Shown: piece after piece, positions 23,161 through 33,419 of the stretch
Layout: every line of letters begins with the position of its first letter
Position numbering within the stretch: the stretch's first letter is position 1
The notes under the pieces: model-generated
Database searches by the model: none
Told to the model about the DNA's origin: nothing
Seen by the model: the letters and a program-made list of their open reading frames with translations, nothing else
Program-made: the position numbers and the translations under genes
Assembly: GCA_003439945.1 (NCBI GenBank)
Contig: QVRM01002192.1
Span: 682,001 to 746,000, forward strand
Direction: 5' to 3'
DNA from: Dermanyssus gallinae
Lineage: Eukaryota; Arthropoda; Arachnida; Mesostigmata; Dermanyssidae
Length of the DNA stretch: 64,000 nucleotides

Positions 23161-23610
23161 TGAGGGCATTAAATCGAATTTACAATAACTTCTCTTATCG
23201 GAACACTTTGTTGTGTTAGTTATTACTGAGACCTGGTAAACCGAGCCCACAATCATACCAATTTGGTGTGTAGCGGAATGTGTGGGTGCCCATGTTGAAC
23301 AAGTGGAAAAGTTGCTGTCATATATAACTTCCTGAAATCCAACCTTGCTACAATAAGGACAATTGTTTAGCCCTAACAGGGAGCACCGTGACTGTGATTG
23401 CAGCCTACATAAGTCCATCGGGGGAAACAGAAACTCTGCTGGAGAAACTGACAACAGCGTCCGACTAAAACGAGCTTGTAGAAGGTATGCCCCATAGGAC
23501 AAGCAGCAGTGCGGCTTTGCAAGCACTACATGGTGCAAGCATACATCCCAGCCCGTATATACCCTGAGATAATGCACTCGTGCACCCCTTTGCACTCGTC
23601 TAAGCCGCAA
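23060..23610 (+). pseudogene. LINE A3 endonuclease N-terminal remnant
   Basis: FFQWNC followed by EGIKSNLQ and, some 25 codons on, VVLVITETW match the first two EEP motifs of LINE endonucleases (xxQWNxxG and xxxLxETW, the latter holding the catalytic Glu). Several stops follow. The opening FQWNC segment appears three times in tandem (see the repeat at 23057-23160). The later GDxN and SDH motifs are not recognisable. Confidence 0.65.
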
Positions 23611-23868
23611 CTATAAGAACGTAGTGAAGAACGCTATAAAAGGGCATGAAGAGCCAAGTGAATACAAGCTACTGGCTAAGGCACATCAATCGCCATATAA
23701 CTGGTTGCATGCCGCGCTGCTGCACGAGTTCAGCCCGAGAAGTTATGCAAGCACTTCCGTAAAATATAAAAAAAATCAGCATAGAGCGAGCGAGTCTAGG
23801 ACTCTCACCAGGCCCTGCCTCGCTTTTTTAGCCTCGGCCATCTTAACCCGTGATCTAAAGTATTTTTA

Positions 23869-24650
23869 GTGGTTACCGGGGCACTCTCTGAGCAGCAACA
23901 CGGGTTTAGAAGAGGCAGATCAACAATGAGTGAGAGCGCCGTGCTTCTAAACTCAGTGTACCGTAAACTTCGTATCAGGGAAGGTTATCTATTCGCTGTG
24001 ATCGTAGACATTAAGGGGGCTTTCAATACAGCCGCGCAAACGATCATCTTCGACAAGTTGACACGCTGTGGAGTTCCACTAAGCATGTTTGAATTTATAA
24101 AAAGCATCCTGCATAACGGACTGGTATAAATAGACGATGGGGCTGCTGAACACGCACCGATCATTCAGATAACCGGTGCTGCCCAGGATGATAATCTAAG
24201 TCTCCTGCTGTTCACAATGTTGGTAAGCGTTCTCTTAAGGAAAAAACAAAGTCGGCATTCACAGGTGGAAACGCTTATGCCGATAATTTAGTATTGTTCT
24301 TTCAAAGTTGGTTTCATTTGCGGCAGTCGCTTGTAACTCTACAGCGCTATGTCAACCGGAATAAACTGGAGATTCATGCGAGCAAGACTAAAGCGATGAA
24401 ATTTCGACGAGGAGGAAAACTGGCCAAAAGCGATGAGTTCCAACTGAATTCAGAAACAACCGAAATCGTTCCCTACTTTCCCTACCTGAGGTCTTGTTTT
24501 CATCACGGGGCACAAGTTTTTCCAGGCATGCTGAAGATAGAGTCCGAAAAGGCCTACAATATTTTCACAGCGTCAAGGACTAATATAGGCTATAGACTGA
24601 GGTTTAACCTGAAGATTGCACCAACCTTACCTACGGTGTGCATGTGATTT
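23869..24650 (+). pseudogene. LINE A3 reverse transcriptase remnant
   Basis: The frame 23869-24129 has EQQHGFRRGRSTMSESAVLL (fingers, GFRxGRST) and LFAVIVDIKGAFNTA (motif A, catalytic Asp kept). After a stop, QITGAAQDDNLSLLLF matches the motif-B region (QTTGVAQGDNLSPLLF in relatives), then AYADNLVLF is motif C with the second Asp replaced by Asn. The frame 24294-24647 continues with ASKTKAMKFRRGGKLAKSD, a signature shared with copies at 50.4, 52.7 and 54.3 kb. Stops and the lost Asp make it inactive. Confidence 0.85.
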
Positions 24651-25130
24651 GGCCTCATCACTCGAAGGCAAACTTAAAAGCGTTTGATCAACTCAAACCC
24701 AGTTTCCTAAAAAGAGCATTGAACGTCCACTGCACTAGCTTGAATAGGGTAGTCTACTTACTGGCGTCGTGGTCGTTATTCGCTAAGGACACGCAAAGGA
24801 TGTACAATCCACCGAAGATGACAGTATTTAGAGAACACGTCTTCGATTGGGAAAGCAAAATGGCTGACATCGACCTCCTGTTCTATGAAACAAAGGCAAT
24901 GACCCCGGATTCGTGGAACAGCTGCAGCTATGAGAACCCACACCTAGTCACCAGATTTGCCGTCCATGGCTTCCACCTAAAAATCTGTGTGCGTGAGGAG
25001 CTTCATGAGATTTTGTCTGACCGCATATGTAAACTTTGTGGCCGCCCGAATGATCTACGTATATCACCTCCAGCGTTGCGAAAAAGCAACTTCGTTGTCC
25101 TAACAGCTGGAAATATAATGCCAATGATAT
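24638..25130 (+). pseudogene. LINE A3 C-terminal domain
   Basis: The frame contains HVIWPHHSKANLKAFDQLK, LKRALNVHCTSLNRVVYLLA, FDWESKMADIDLLFYETKAM and VTRFAVHGFHLKICVREELHE. It ends with RICKLCGRPN, the first pair of the C-terminal Cys/His motif. This is the best-preserved copy of the domain in the window. The mariner insertion lies a few bases after it. Confidence 0.85.
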
Positions 25131-25133
25131 ATA

Positions 25134-25165
25134 CGAGGTGTGTTCAAAAAGTATCGCGACTTTTG
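25134..25165. repeat. M1 terminal inverted repeat (3' side)
   Basis: It begins cgaggtgtgttcaaaaagta and matches the opposite end at all 32 positions when reverse complemented. Confidence 0.95.
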
Positions 25166-25214
25166 TGTTTTTCAAAAATTATTCATTTATTCATGAATAT
25201 CTATTTTGTCCCCT

Positions 25215-26249
25215 TCAAAGTAATCCCCATGAGATATTATACACTTGTGCCAACGGTTTTTTCCAATCTTCGAAGCACTTCAAAAAACCATTTTTTTTTA
25301 TTTTGTTCAGCTCCTCCTTCGATGCCGTCTTTATCTCGTCAAGCGTAGCGTAACGTCGTCCTTTCATGGGCCTCTTGAGTTTAGGGAACAAGAAAAAGTC
25401 ACAGGGGGCCAGATCTGGGGAATACGGTGGCTGCGGCATCATTAGTGTGTTGTTTTTGGCCAAAAACTCGCGCACAAGCAACGATTTGTGAGCAGGGGCG
25501 TTATCGTGGTGCAAAAGCCAATTTTTGTTCTTCCACAAATCCGGGCGTTTCTGGCGGATTGCTTCGCGCAAATTGCGCATAACTTGCAGGTAATATTCCT
25601 TATTGACCGTTCTACCCTGTGGTAAGAACTCATGATGCACCACGCCCCTGCAATCGAAGAAAACTGTCAGCAAAACTTTCACATTCGACCGAACTTGGCG
25701 CGCTTTTTTCGGTCTTGGTTCGTGCGGCAGCTTCCATTGAGATGATTGAGCTTTGGTTTCCACGTCATAACCATAAACCCACGATTCGTCACCAGTTATG
25801 ACCCTCTGGAGCAAATTTGGGTCGTCGCGGACAGAGTCCAACATCTCATTAGCAATGTTCATGCGATGCTGTTTTTGGTCGCAATTGAGCAATTTTGGTA
25901 CGAATTTCGCGGCGACCCGTCTCATGCCCAAATCAATGATAAAAATCGAATAGCACGAGCCAATCGATATGTTTAGGTCCTCAGCAACTTCTCTAACGGT
26001 GATTCGACGATTGGCCAATACCATTTTCTCCACTTCATTAATTTTTTCGTCTGTTGTTGAAGTGCTCGGGCGTCCGGCACGCTCTTCGTCGTTCACGTCT
26101 TCTCGGCCTTCTGAGAACATTTTGTACCACCGATAAACGTTGCTTCGGTCTAAGGTAGCTTCTCCGTATGCCACAGTCAACATTCGGAATGCATCCGCGC
26201 ACTTAATTTCGTTTTTCACACAAAATTTGATACAGGTGCTTTGATCCAT
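25215..26249 (-). CDS. mariner transposase, C-terminus frameshifted
   Basis: A 344-residue frame from the Met that starts MDQSTCIKFC. An upstream Met exists, but the internal one gives the usual mariner length of about 345. A helix-turn-helix region lies near residues 82-103 (RRITVREVAEDLNIS). The DDD triad is Asp154 in TGDESW, Asp249 in HHDNAPAH and Asp284 in YSPDLAPCD, with 34 residues between the last two, so it is D34D. It would cut the element out and reinsert it at TA in the nucleus. After about residue 330 the frame departs from what relatives show: WKK is followed by PLAQVYNIS, while the next frame reads RWHKCIISHGDYFEGDK. The cause appears to be one extra base in the A run at 25257-25262. 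That could be a real mutation or a sequencing error. Confidence 0.93.
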   Translation of the reverse strand: MDQSTCIKFCVKNEIKCADAFRMLTVAYGEATLDRSNVYRWYKMFSEGREDVNDEERAGRPSTSTTDEKINEVEKMVLANRRITVREVAEDLNISIGSCYSIFIIDLGMRRVAAKFVPKLLNCDQKQHRMNIANEMLDSVRDDPNLLQRVITGDESWVYGYDVETKAQSSQWKLPHEPRPKKARQVRSNVKVLLTVFFDCRGVVHHEFLPQGRTVNKEYYLQVMRNLREAIRQKRPDLWKNKNWLLHHDNAPAHKSLLVREFLAKNNTLMMPQPPYSPDLAPCDFFLFPKLKRPMKGRRYATLDEIKTASKEELNKIKKNGFLKCFEDWKKPLAQVYNISWGLL

Positions 26250-26422
26250 TTTTTTGAATAGGTAAAAATCGAAGACGATCCAAAACACGTGCAAGCAAAG
26301 CAGCTGTCAACAATTAAGTGAACATTCAAAATGGCCGAGCTTGTCGGCATAAGTGAGAGACATGAGTACCAACATAACGCCACAAAAAATCGAAATTCGA
26401 ATATACGTAACCCGCGAAAATT

Positions 26423-26454
26423 CAAAAGTCGCGATACTTTTTGAACACACCTCG
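26423..26454. repeat. M1 terminal inverted repeat (5' side)
   Basis: Reverse complement identical to 25134-25165; followed by TA. Confidence 0.95.
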
Positions 26455-26520
26455 TATGTGTAAACCACTCCATCAATCATGAAATTACAACTTATATCGA
26501 AGTTTCTCACACCAGCGTCT

Positions 26521-28510
26521 ATATTTTTAAATCAGTCTTCAAAATATGTTTACTACTTAACAGTAGCAAATATATTTTTTCACCTTAATTCATAAATGTC
26601 CGGTGGCTAATTTAAAGATTTGAATGTAAAATAACATTCAGTCCCATAAGGTAGTTAATTTCTTACCAGATTAGGTGTCTCTTAATAATTAATCTCTAAT
26701 TTCGTTATTACAATATGAAATTTGCCCACTATACTCAAAACTACTGCAAAGATCTAGGGGTCCGAAGATTTAAAGATATTTTTGCGTTCCACTATCTCTA
26801 TGTTAGACTTGTGGGCTTATGAAGCCTAAATTTAGTTGTTTTCTGTACAATGAATTAAAAAGTAGTTGGATGAATTGGTCCGATAAATCAGTGATTGGTT
26901 ATGTGCAATTGCTAGTAACATAAAATGTGACACTGATACAAAAATCTGTTTGGGAATCAACATGAGATTTCACTATACCTTAATGCCAGTCTTAAGAAGA
27001 GTTACAACGCAGATCAAAACGATGGTTAAAGCCTGTGGGCAAACCCTATCATGTGTCAGTTTGCGTGGATTTTTTGGCTTTGTTTGATAACAAAGCATGC
27101 ATCTTACTATAATCGTCCATTAGAGCGAACTCGCCAACTATAAGCGCATGTAGTGTGGACACGGTGGCATTGCGCGTTCTTAAAATGTTTAAACTCCTTG
27201 TATCGACAGATACAGAGTTGTTAGTTTCATAGTGAAGAAAAGACGCAGACTGGGGCTGAATAGGTTGTCTTCTTTCTATAAAGGTTGTTTTGCCTATCGT
27301 TCCTCTATATATTTGGGATTGCTAGCAGCGTAAATGTGGCCTGCCAAGTGTCGGCCCAGGTGGTATTCTTATGACCGATGACATCGGTAACGGCCTTGCA
27401 CAGTAATTCGCCGACCTATCATAGTAATCCGATTAGGTAGTAATAAGTAGGTACGTCGGGATTTCTAAGCACATATCGCGCTAAGCTGTGAACCTACGAG
27501 TACAGCAATACTTGGCTCAGCGACGAAAACTAATCAGCGATTGTAGGTTAGCACACAATCTAGTTGCAAGCAACGTATACGGCTCCTAAGCTGTACACAA
27601 ACGCCGTTTGCTTTTGAGTTCTACTGTCTAGTTGACATACTCGTACCAAAACAGGACTCGAATAATTCGCCGGTGTTTGTAGCACGTTTCGACTATAGTT
27701 TTCACATCGCACCAGACAGGCTTATGGAGGAGTTACGTGGAATCGCCAGCGGGAGGCAAATATCTTTAGACGCGCAGATGAGACGAAGTCGTTGAATTGG
27801 TGGTGCTGTGGGCCGCTTTTCTAGAGGCAAAGAGTTTTTGCCTGTAGCCTAGACAGCCAATACGTTTCCCTATCGAGAGGATAAATTTGCCTTATCACCT
27901 TCGACTCGCACCTGACAAAATGTCATTAGTTTCAGTGGACGACGTGTGAAGAAAAAAGAAACTGCGTATTTCATGTTAAAAACCCAACAAAACTGTTGTA
28001 GATGACTTTGTTCTCCTCGCCGGTTTTTTGTTTATTAGGAATACCGTTTTCGGTGATAGCCGGTCTTAGATTACCACATGTGTGATCTCGTCGCCTATTA
28101 TGTAGGCATTAAAATCTGTGCATTAATTTATTTTATTCGTATTTACCATCAAACGCCGCGGTCGATCTGCGCTGCGATCAAAATCTCCACACTGAATCTC
28201 TACACCGCACCATATTTGCGTTCCTAATATGCAAGCTCTGCCTTGGAGGTAATCGCTTTCATTCCTGCGTGGCAGTAGACAAGGTTAATTTTGCGCTAAT
28301 GGGGTTGTGTAAGTGCCATTTTTCACTCAAATAGAAGCACAGCGCCAGTCCCAAATCGAAATACGTTTAGTAGAGTTCTTTCGTTAAAGGGCAGACTACA
28401 GGGATAGCAAACGACCCTTGTTGACATCACACAGACGCTTGCACTAAGACCCGTTGACTAGATAGGAAGTTTGTTTATTCTTTCACTAACCCAGATATAG
28501 CCTACTAAAA
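26521..28510. other. Unassigned AT-rich sequence
   Basis: About 2 kb with essentially no open frame of 60 codons on either strand and no recognised repeat. I cannot tell whether it is intergenic, intronic or a very old repeat. Confidence 0.4.
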
Positions 28511-28528
28511 AATAATAATAATAATAAT
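28511..28528. repeat. (AAT)6 at 5' side of RLE-1
   Basis: Six AAT units. The same strand carries AAT units at the element's 3' end. Confidence 0.9.
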
Positions 28529-28727
28529 TTTTTTCGTCTGCTTAGGCTTGACGAAGGTGGTAGCACTAAGCTCGAACTCTCAAAGTTTGCGGTTTTCTGA
28601 GGTGAAAGAGAGAACTATGTATAGCAAAAAGTTCTAATTTAGTAAATTATAACGTCGCGAACGTTTTCGTGCTAACTAGGTGTGTCTCGGTGATCAAACA
28701 GACCTTTTAGGCTGGAAAAAGTGAATT

Positions 28728-29065
28728 GTGGCTGAAAAACAACAAGAAAGCCAGGTGTTCCATTTTAGCGCTGGTGGCCAGACGTCTGCCAGCCCGATGA
28801 GTGGTGGTGAACATATCACTCTATGTGTACGTCCACCGTCACCAGCGACAACGAGCACACCACGCGACTCCGCACGTCCACCGTCACCGTTGCCAACGTT
28901 CACCGTCACCCTTCGGAAGGTGCGTACGAGCTGAACGTGATATAGACCACCACTGCTCTGCAAAGTGCCAGCCGTCAAGCAGATTATCGACGCAAGCACA
29001 AGTAAACGCCAAACGGGTTCTTCGGAGAGAGCAAATGTTGGACGGCCTAGTAGCCAACGACCAAG
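28728..29065 (+). other. RLE-1 5' region upstream of ORF1
   Basis: Ser/Pro/Thr-rich open stretches in two frames (28728-28934 and 28801-29100). They may be the original N-terminus of ORF1 disturbed by frameshifts, or 5' UTR. The frame of ORF1 itself is closed by a stop shortly before its Met at 29066. No domain is visible. Confidence 0.35.
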
Positions 29066-30418
29066 ATGAAAAAGAGCAAGAGGCACCCGACTGGTGCTAA
29101 CTGGAGCCATGTCCTCACAAGAGCCGACCGTGCAATTAAAGCTGCTCAACGAAAAGTAGCCAGTGCCACAGGTGCACGCATCATTAATGAGCGTCAAAGT
29201 GCACAAGGTAAATTCAACCAAATGGGCTCGGAGATACTCTTCGAGTGCCCCGATGCTCCTGATGCCTTAAAGAGCCTGAGTGTCTTAAAAATGTACGCTG
29301 AGATCAGGAAAACTATTCCCGGAGCTCGCGTACGGATAACGGCTCTAGGTAAGCTAGCAGTCCATGTATCCCAAACGGAACAGATAAAATCCGTAAAGGC
29401 GTTGAATCGTGTATGTGGGTTGGACATACGACCTCTCCCCGACACGTCGGTACTGTGGGGACGTATCAGCGGGGTAAATCCGCAGTTCTCCGAAGAAGAT
29501 TTGCTGGACTGTCTGCGCGAACAGGGAGTTAGCGAAGTCCGCAGAGTGAAATTTGATGCGGCTAGTACAGGCCAGAGCAAGGACATCATCAAAGTGATGA
29601 AGCCGTCAAGTAGAGTGAGGATTAGATTTGATGGCAACCCAGTAGGCGAGGTGACCATTGTGGATGAATGCTTCAAGGTCACGCTATGCTGCGACTCGCC
29701 CTTACAATGTTTGTCTTGTCATAAATTCGGACACAAAGCATCAGAATGTGCAAAAAGAAAGGCTCCAACATGCAGGAAGTGTGCGCGGCCCGGTCACCAA
29801 ATGTGGGAGTGCCATGAAAAAGCTCGTTGCGCTAATTGCGGTGGTGCACATGCGGCTAGTGATGGCCGGTGTGGAGTTAAAAGAGTCTATACAGAAGCCC
29901 AGAAACAAGAGTTATATTCAAAAGTGTCCTCTCGTCTAACAGATTTAATCGAGGATTTTCCTCAACTTTCGCCAGCGTCAGACACAGACGCAAATTGCCA
30001 ACCAACGGGCGCAGAAACAGAGTCATATGCAGACGCAGCAAGACCTACCGGCCCGCAGCCGGTACTAGATAAGGAAGGTAAGGTGCTATGCCATCTGCCT
30101 CCACCGAGCCGCCCCATAAAGGGTCATGTAAAACCAAAGCATGAGTCAAACGGGACTTCACAACCGAGGCTTAAATCATCGACTACTGGGTCGCAAGCCC
30201 CTCAGATTATCGAGGGCATCATTAAAATTTGGAAAGTGATCAAGAACATGCTTTCATCTTGGCTAGAAAAAAACCCCACATTTGCAAAGGTGACGGATTT
30301 CCTCGAATCTGAGGCTGGTAAGGCCCTAATGATATCAATGATCGAAGGCAATACTCAACCGGAGACAGACTTAACTGGAATTTGCAGTGTTGACCAATTA
30401 GCCGCCTACAAACAATGA
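29066..30418 (+). CDS. RLE-1 ORF1, Gag-like zinc-knuckle protein
   Basis: A 450-residue open frame without lesions. Residues 1-210 include a basic N-terminus and a region with RVRITALGKLAVHV and SVLWGRISGV, which looks like the globular part of LINE Gag proteins. Residues about 215-268 hold three zinc knuckles: CLSCHKFGHKASEC, CRKCARPGHQMWEC and CANCGGAHAASDGRC. The arrangement, including the third C-x2-C-x3-H type, is that of ORF1 in I/Jockey/R1 LINEs, where it binds RNA and forms the ribonucleoprotein. The tail is Pro/Ser-rich followed by a helix-prone segment. The stop overlaps the ORF2 start, suggesting coupled translation of ORF2. The Met at 29066 is chosen because the frame is closed just upstream. 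Confidence 0.85.
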   Translation: MKKSKRHPTGANWSHVLTRADRAIKAAQRKVASATGARIINERQSAQGKFNQMGSEILFECPDAPDALKSLSVLKMYAEIRKTIPGARVRITALGKLAVHVSQTEQIKSVKALNRVCGLDIRPLPDTSVLWGRISGVNPQFSEEDLLDCLREQGVSEVRRVKFDAASTGQSKDIIKVMKPSSRVRIRFDGNPVGEVTIVDECFKVTLCCDSPLQCLSCHKFGHKASECAKRKAPTCRKCARPGHQMWECHEKARCANCGGAHAASDGRCGVKRVYTEAQKQELYSKVSSRLTDLIEDFPQLSPASDTDANCQPTGAETESYADAARPTGPQPVLDKEGKVLCHLPPPSRPIKGHVKPKHESNGTSQPRLKSSTTGSQAPQIIEGIIKIWKVIKNMLSSWLEKNPTFAKVTDFLESEAGKALMISMIEGNTQPETDLTGICSVDQLAAYKQ

Positions 30419-33332
30419 ACAGCGAACCCCCTCAACCAAACCCCGATCATCCTCAAACCCGTCCCCAACAGGCATTTATTTGCGACGTTTGCAGAAAACC
30501 CCTGAGATCGCTCCGCGGATTACATATACATAAAACCCGTGTTCACGGAGAACAAACCCACGCACCTTCCGTTGGCCGGCTACCCGATGACTCCGCTCCA
30601 GATACTTCAGTCCAGGACGAGATAAACCCAGCCGACATTACCCTTGATAACGAGCCAGTCATCTTCACCCGTCTCCTAGCTCGCGTTCGCAAAAGCACTA
30701 AGCTAGTTAGAATAACTCCGAGGGGAGTCAGAGAAATCTGTTGCGCAGCCTACGCGGAGGCTCTCTCTCACTTCAACTCGAGACTAGATGCTGCATCGTG
30801 GCACAGATTAATGACCTTGCCGACACTTATGTTGCATATTCCAGAACGAAAAAGCAACGACAGCACATTATGCCAAATAATTAGGAAGAACATTACAGAA
30901 TCCCGATGGAGAACGCTGGACAATCTTTCTAATGGACTGCACCACAGCCTCACACAGTCGCGCAAATACCACCTTTCCGGCCGTCAGATTGCCGCAAGGG
31001 CAGAACGCAAGTTAGCTGAAGGAGACATACGCTCCGCCGCACGCACTCTATATTCTACAGAATCCTTCGCATTGCTCGACGATCACACGACTCAGGAACT
31101 TAGAAGCAAGCATCCCTCTCCCCCGGCTCACGTCAGAGACCGCTTGAACAACTTTGAGCAACCTCCCTCGGAAGAACCTTTCATCGTCCCGGCACAGTTC
31201 GTAGTTAATGCAGTTCGCTCATTCTCACTGGCCTCTGGCCCTGGACTCGATGGATTACGTCCTCGACATCTGAGAGATATGCTAGACAGCACGATACCCT
31301 CTTCCGAAAAACTGCTAGCGGAACTGCGCTCTTTGACTAACTTGACCCTAAGTGGCAGGCTGCCAAGTTTTTGCCACCCAATCTTCTATGGGGCAGATCT
31401 GACAGCCCTGAAGAAAAAAGACGGTTCCATTAGACCAATAGCGTGCGGCCTCACCTTACGTAGACTGGTTGCCAAAGTAGCAATTTCCACCAATAGGACG
31501 GCAATTGTGAAGGCGGTGACACCTCACCAGGTTGGCGTATCGGTAAAAGGCGGAGCCGAAGCTGCAGCACACGCAACTCGGGCTTTCACGGAGGCAGAGG
31601 GGCCCCCACGGGTCCTGGTAAAACTAGATTTTCAAAACGCCTTCAACACGATTTGACGCGATGTCATTCTTAGTGAAGTTAAAGCAAAAGTTCCACAAAT
31701 GTTCCGCTTAGTGTGGCAGAGCTACGGCACGCCATCACTGCTGTCCTGGGGAGAGAGTGAGCCTCTTCTCTCAGCCAACGGAGTACAACAGGGAGACTCG
31801 ATTGGACCCGCCTTATTTAGTTTAGGAATCTCAGGATTAGTGTCCCGTATGAGAAGCCCACTAAATGTGTGGTATCTGGACGATGGTATACTAGGCGGCC
31901 CGGCAAACGTAGTGGCCTCCGACATACGCGAAGTGCTACGGTTTGCAGAAGAGGGAGGCTTAACTCTCGGCGCCTCTAAATGCGAGATCATAGCTGTAGG
32001 TGGAACCTCCCACGAACAGGAGGAGGCATGCAAAATCATCGCAGACGCCCTGCCCGGTACAAAAATAATCGAGCTGCCTTACTTGGAAGTCTTAGGAGCG
32101 CCCGTTGGCTCTCGGAAGATCTCTAGAACAATCCAGGATAAGAGAGATATAAAAACTCGGCTATTGGCGATGCACTCACAGGCTATATTATGCCTATGGA
32201 GATACAGCTTAGGGTCACCTAGGTTGAACTATACTCTATGCACTTCGCCCACAGGCCAAAACTGTGATAATTTGCAAGCATTTGACGAGGTGGCAAAGGA
32301 GACACTGAGCGAAGTTCTAAACGTAGCCCTTACTGACAGATCCTGGAAAAGGGCTACACTTCCACTCAGCGAAGGAGGGTTGGGACTAAGGTCTGTAGCA
32401 GACCTTGCTCCATTGTGCTACGCTGCTTCTCTCATAGAGTTCTCAGGGCTCGCAGAGACGCTGTTAGAACCGCATGTTTGTTCTGTCCTCCGCGCAACGA
32501 GGGACGAAGCTGAGCTGGCAGCAAGACAATCGATAGGCCCTGGCCCCTGGGAACAACACCCTACGCAGCATATACTTGACGGCTACAAGTGTCAAACGAC
32601 CGCTCGCAAGATCTTAGATGACACCCAATCTCCGACAGAGAGAGCGGTATTTATAGCCGCCCGTGAGACCTTCAGCAGTGGCTTCCTAAGGGCACTTCCT
32701 TCACCGCAGCTGGGCACCATGCTGGAAAACACCTCCTTCCGCATGGTGGCCGCCCTAAAAATAGGCGCTCCCATATGTGAGCCATACGAGTGCAGGGCAT
32801 GTGGAAAAACAGTGGATAAGGACGGACTGCCCCCTTTAAGCTGCTCTAAGAGCCTTGGTAGAACTCTCAGACACGCGGAAATCAACGCAGTTTTAAAGAA
32901 GGTTTTTCGTAGAGCCGGCATACCAAGCACCCTGAGCCCAGGTTGGGCTTTGAAGACGACAAAAGACCCGACGGCGTCACCATTCCGCCATGGTCTAAGG
33001 GCAAATGTCTAGTATGGGATGCCACGGTATCATGTACAGTGGCTCCGTCATACTTGATGCATCGCGCTACCCGGTCAGGGTGGGTTGCCGAACATGCTGA
33101 GATCGCAAAAAAGCGCAAATACTCTGACCTGGAGAAAAGATACCACTTCGTACCCGTCGCCATGGAAACGATGGGCCCAATCAGCAAAAACACAAGTATC
33201 TTCCTCAAAGACCTAGGTATCAAAATAAGTGCTAACACGGGTGACCAGCGCAAGGGTGAGTTTCTACGTCAGCAACTCTCGCTCGCAGTGTGTAGGGGAA
33301 ACGCCGCCGCTGTCATTGGCTCCATGGATTGA
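30415..33332 (+). pseudogene. RLE-1 ORF2: zinc finger, RT, RLE
   Basis: About 970 codons. Residues 23-44 form a C2H2 finger (FICDVCRKPLRS, then H-x4-H), as used by R2-type elements for DNA binding. RT motifs follow: LKKKDGSIRPI, motif A VLVKLDFQNAF (Asp kept), motif B GVQQGDSIGPALF, and motif C WYLDDGILGG. Then come SGFLRALPSPQLGTML and a Cys motif ECRACG...LSC, whose expected His is Pro here (compare GRHGLSC in RLE-2). After the frameshift comes KRPDGVTIPPW...VWDATV, the RLE core (K/R)PD...D. Lesions are TGA at 31654-31656 where relatives have Arg (CGA to TGA) and one base missing near 32942. The protein would nick the target and reverse transcribe the element RNA. This copy is dead. Confidence 0.88.
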
Positions 33333-33404
33333 GGAGCGGGGGTGAGCCTAGGCGGGTACACGTTTAGATCCCACAATTGTAGGGAAACACCGAAATATTG
33401 AATA

Positions 33405-33419
33405 AATAATAATAATAAT
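33405..33419. repeat. (AAT)5 tail of RLE-1
   Basis: Five AAT units ending the element about 75 bases after the ORF2 stop. Confidence 0.9.

Larger units (their letters stand above)
25134..26454 (-). mobile_element. mariner transposon M1, nearly intact
   Basis: A 1321-bp element bounded by 32-bp terminal inverted repeats that are identical between 25134-25165 and the reverse complement of 26423-26454, and flanked by TA on both sides (25132-25133 and 26455-26456), the target duplication of Tc1/mariner elements. It encodes one transposase on the minus strand. It sits in the 3' region of a LINE, so it arrived after that LINE. The perfect TIRs and long open frame indicate a young copy. Confidence 0.95.
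22184..26520 (+). mobile_element. LINE copy A3, interrupted by mariner
   Basis: A long decayed LINE in the usual order: Gag-like zinc knuckles (22240-22410), endonuclease start (23060-23300), RT (23869-24480) and C-terminal domain (24560-25100). It is then cut by the mariner element at 25134-26454. The sequence after 26456 may be the rest of its 3' end. The 5' limit is uncertain, and the knuckle segment could belong to a different LINE. Confidence 0.65.
28511..33419 (+). mobile_element. RLE-1: two-ORF RLE non-LTR retrotransposon
   Basis: An element with (AAT)6 at its 5' side (28511-28528) and (AAT)5 at its 3' end (33405-33419). ORF1 encodes a Gag-like protein with three zinc knuckles. ORF2 overlaps it by four bases (ATGA) and encodes a C2H2 finger, a reverse transcriptase with a YLDDG box, a C-terminal Cys-rich motif and a restriction-like endonuclease (KRPD...D). 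ORF2 has one nonsense codon and one frameshift, so this copy is inactive. The boundaries at the AAT runs are inferred, since no non-repetitive target duplication is visible. Confidence 0.85.
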
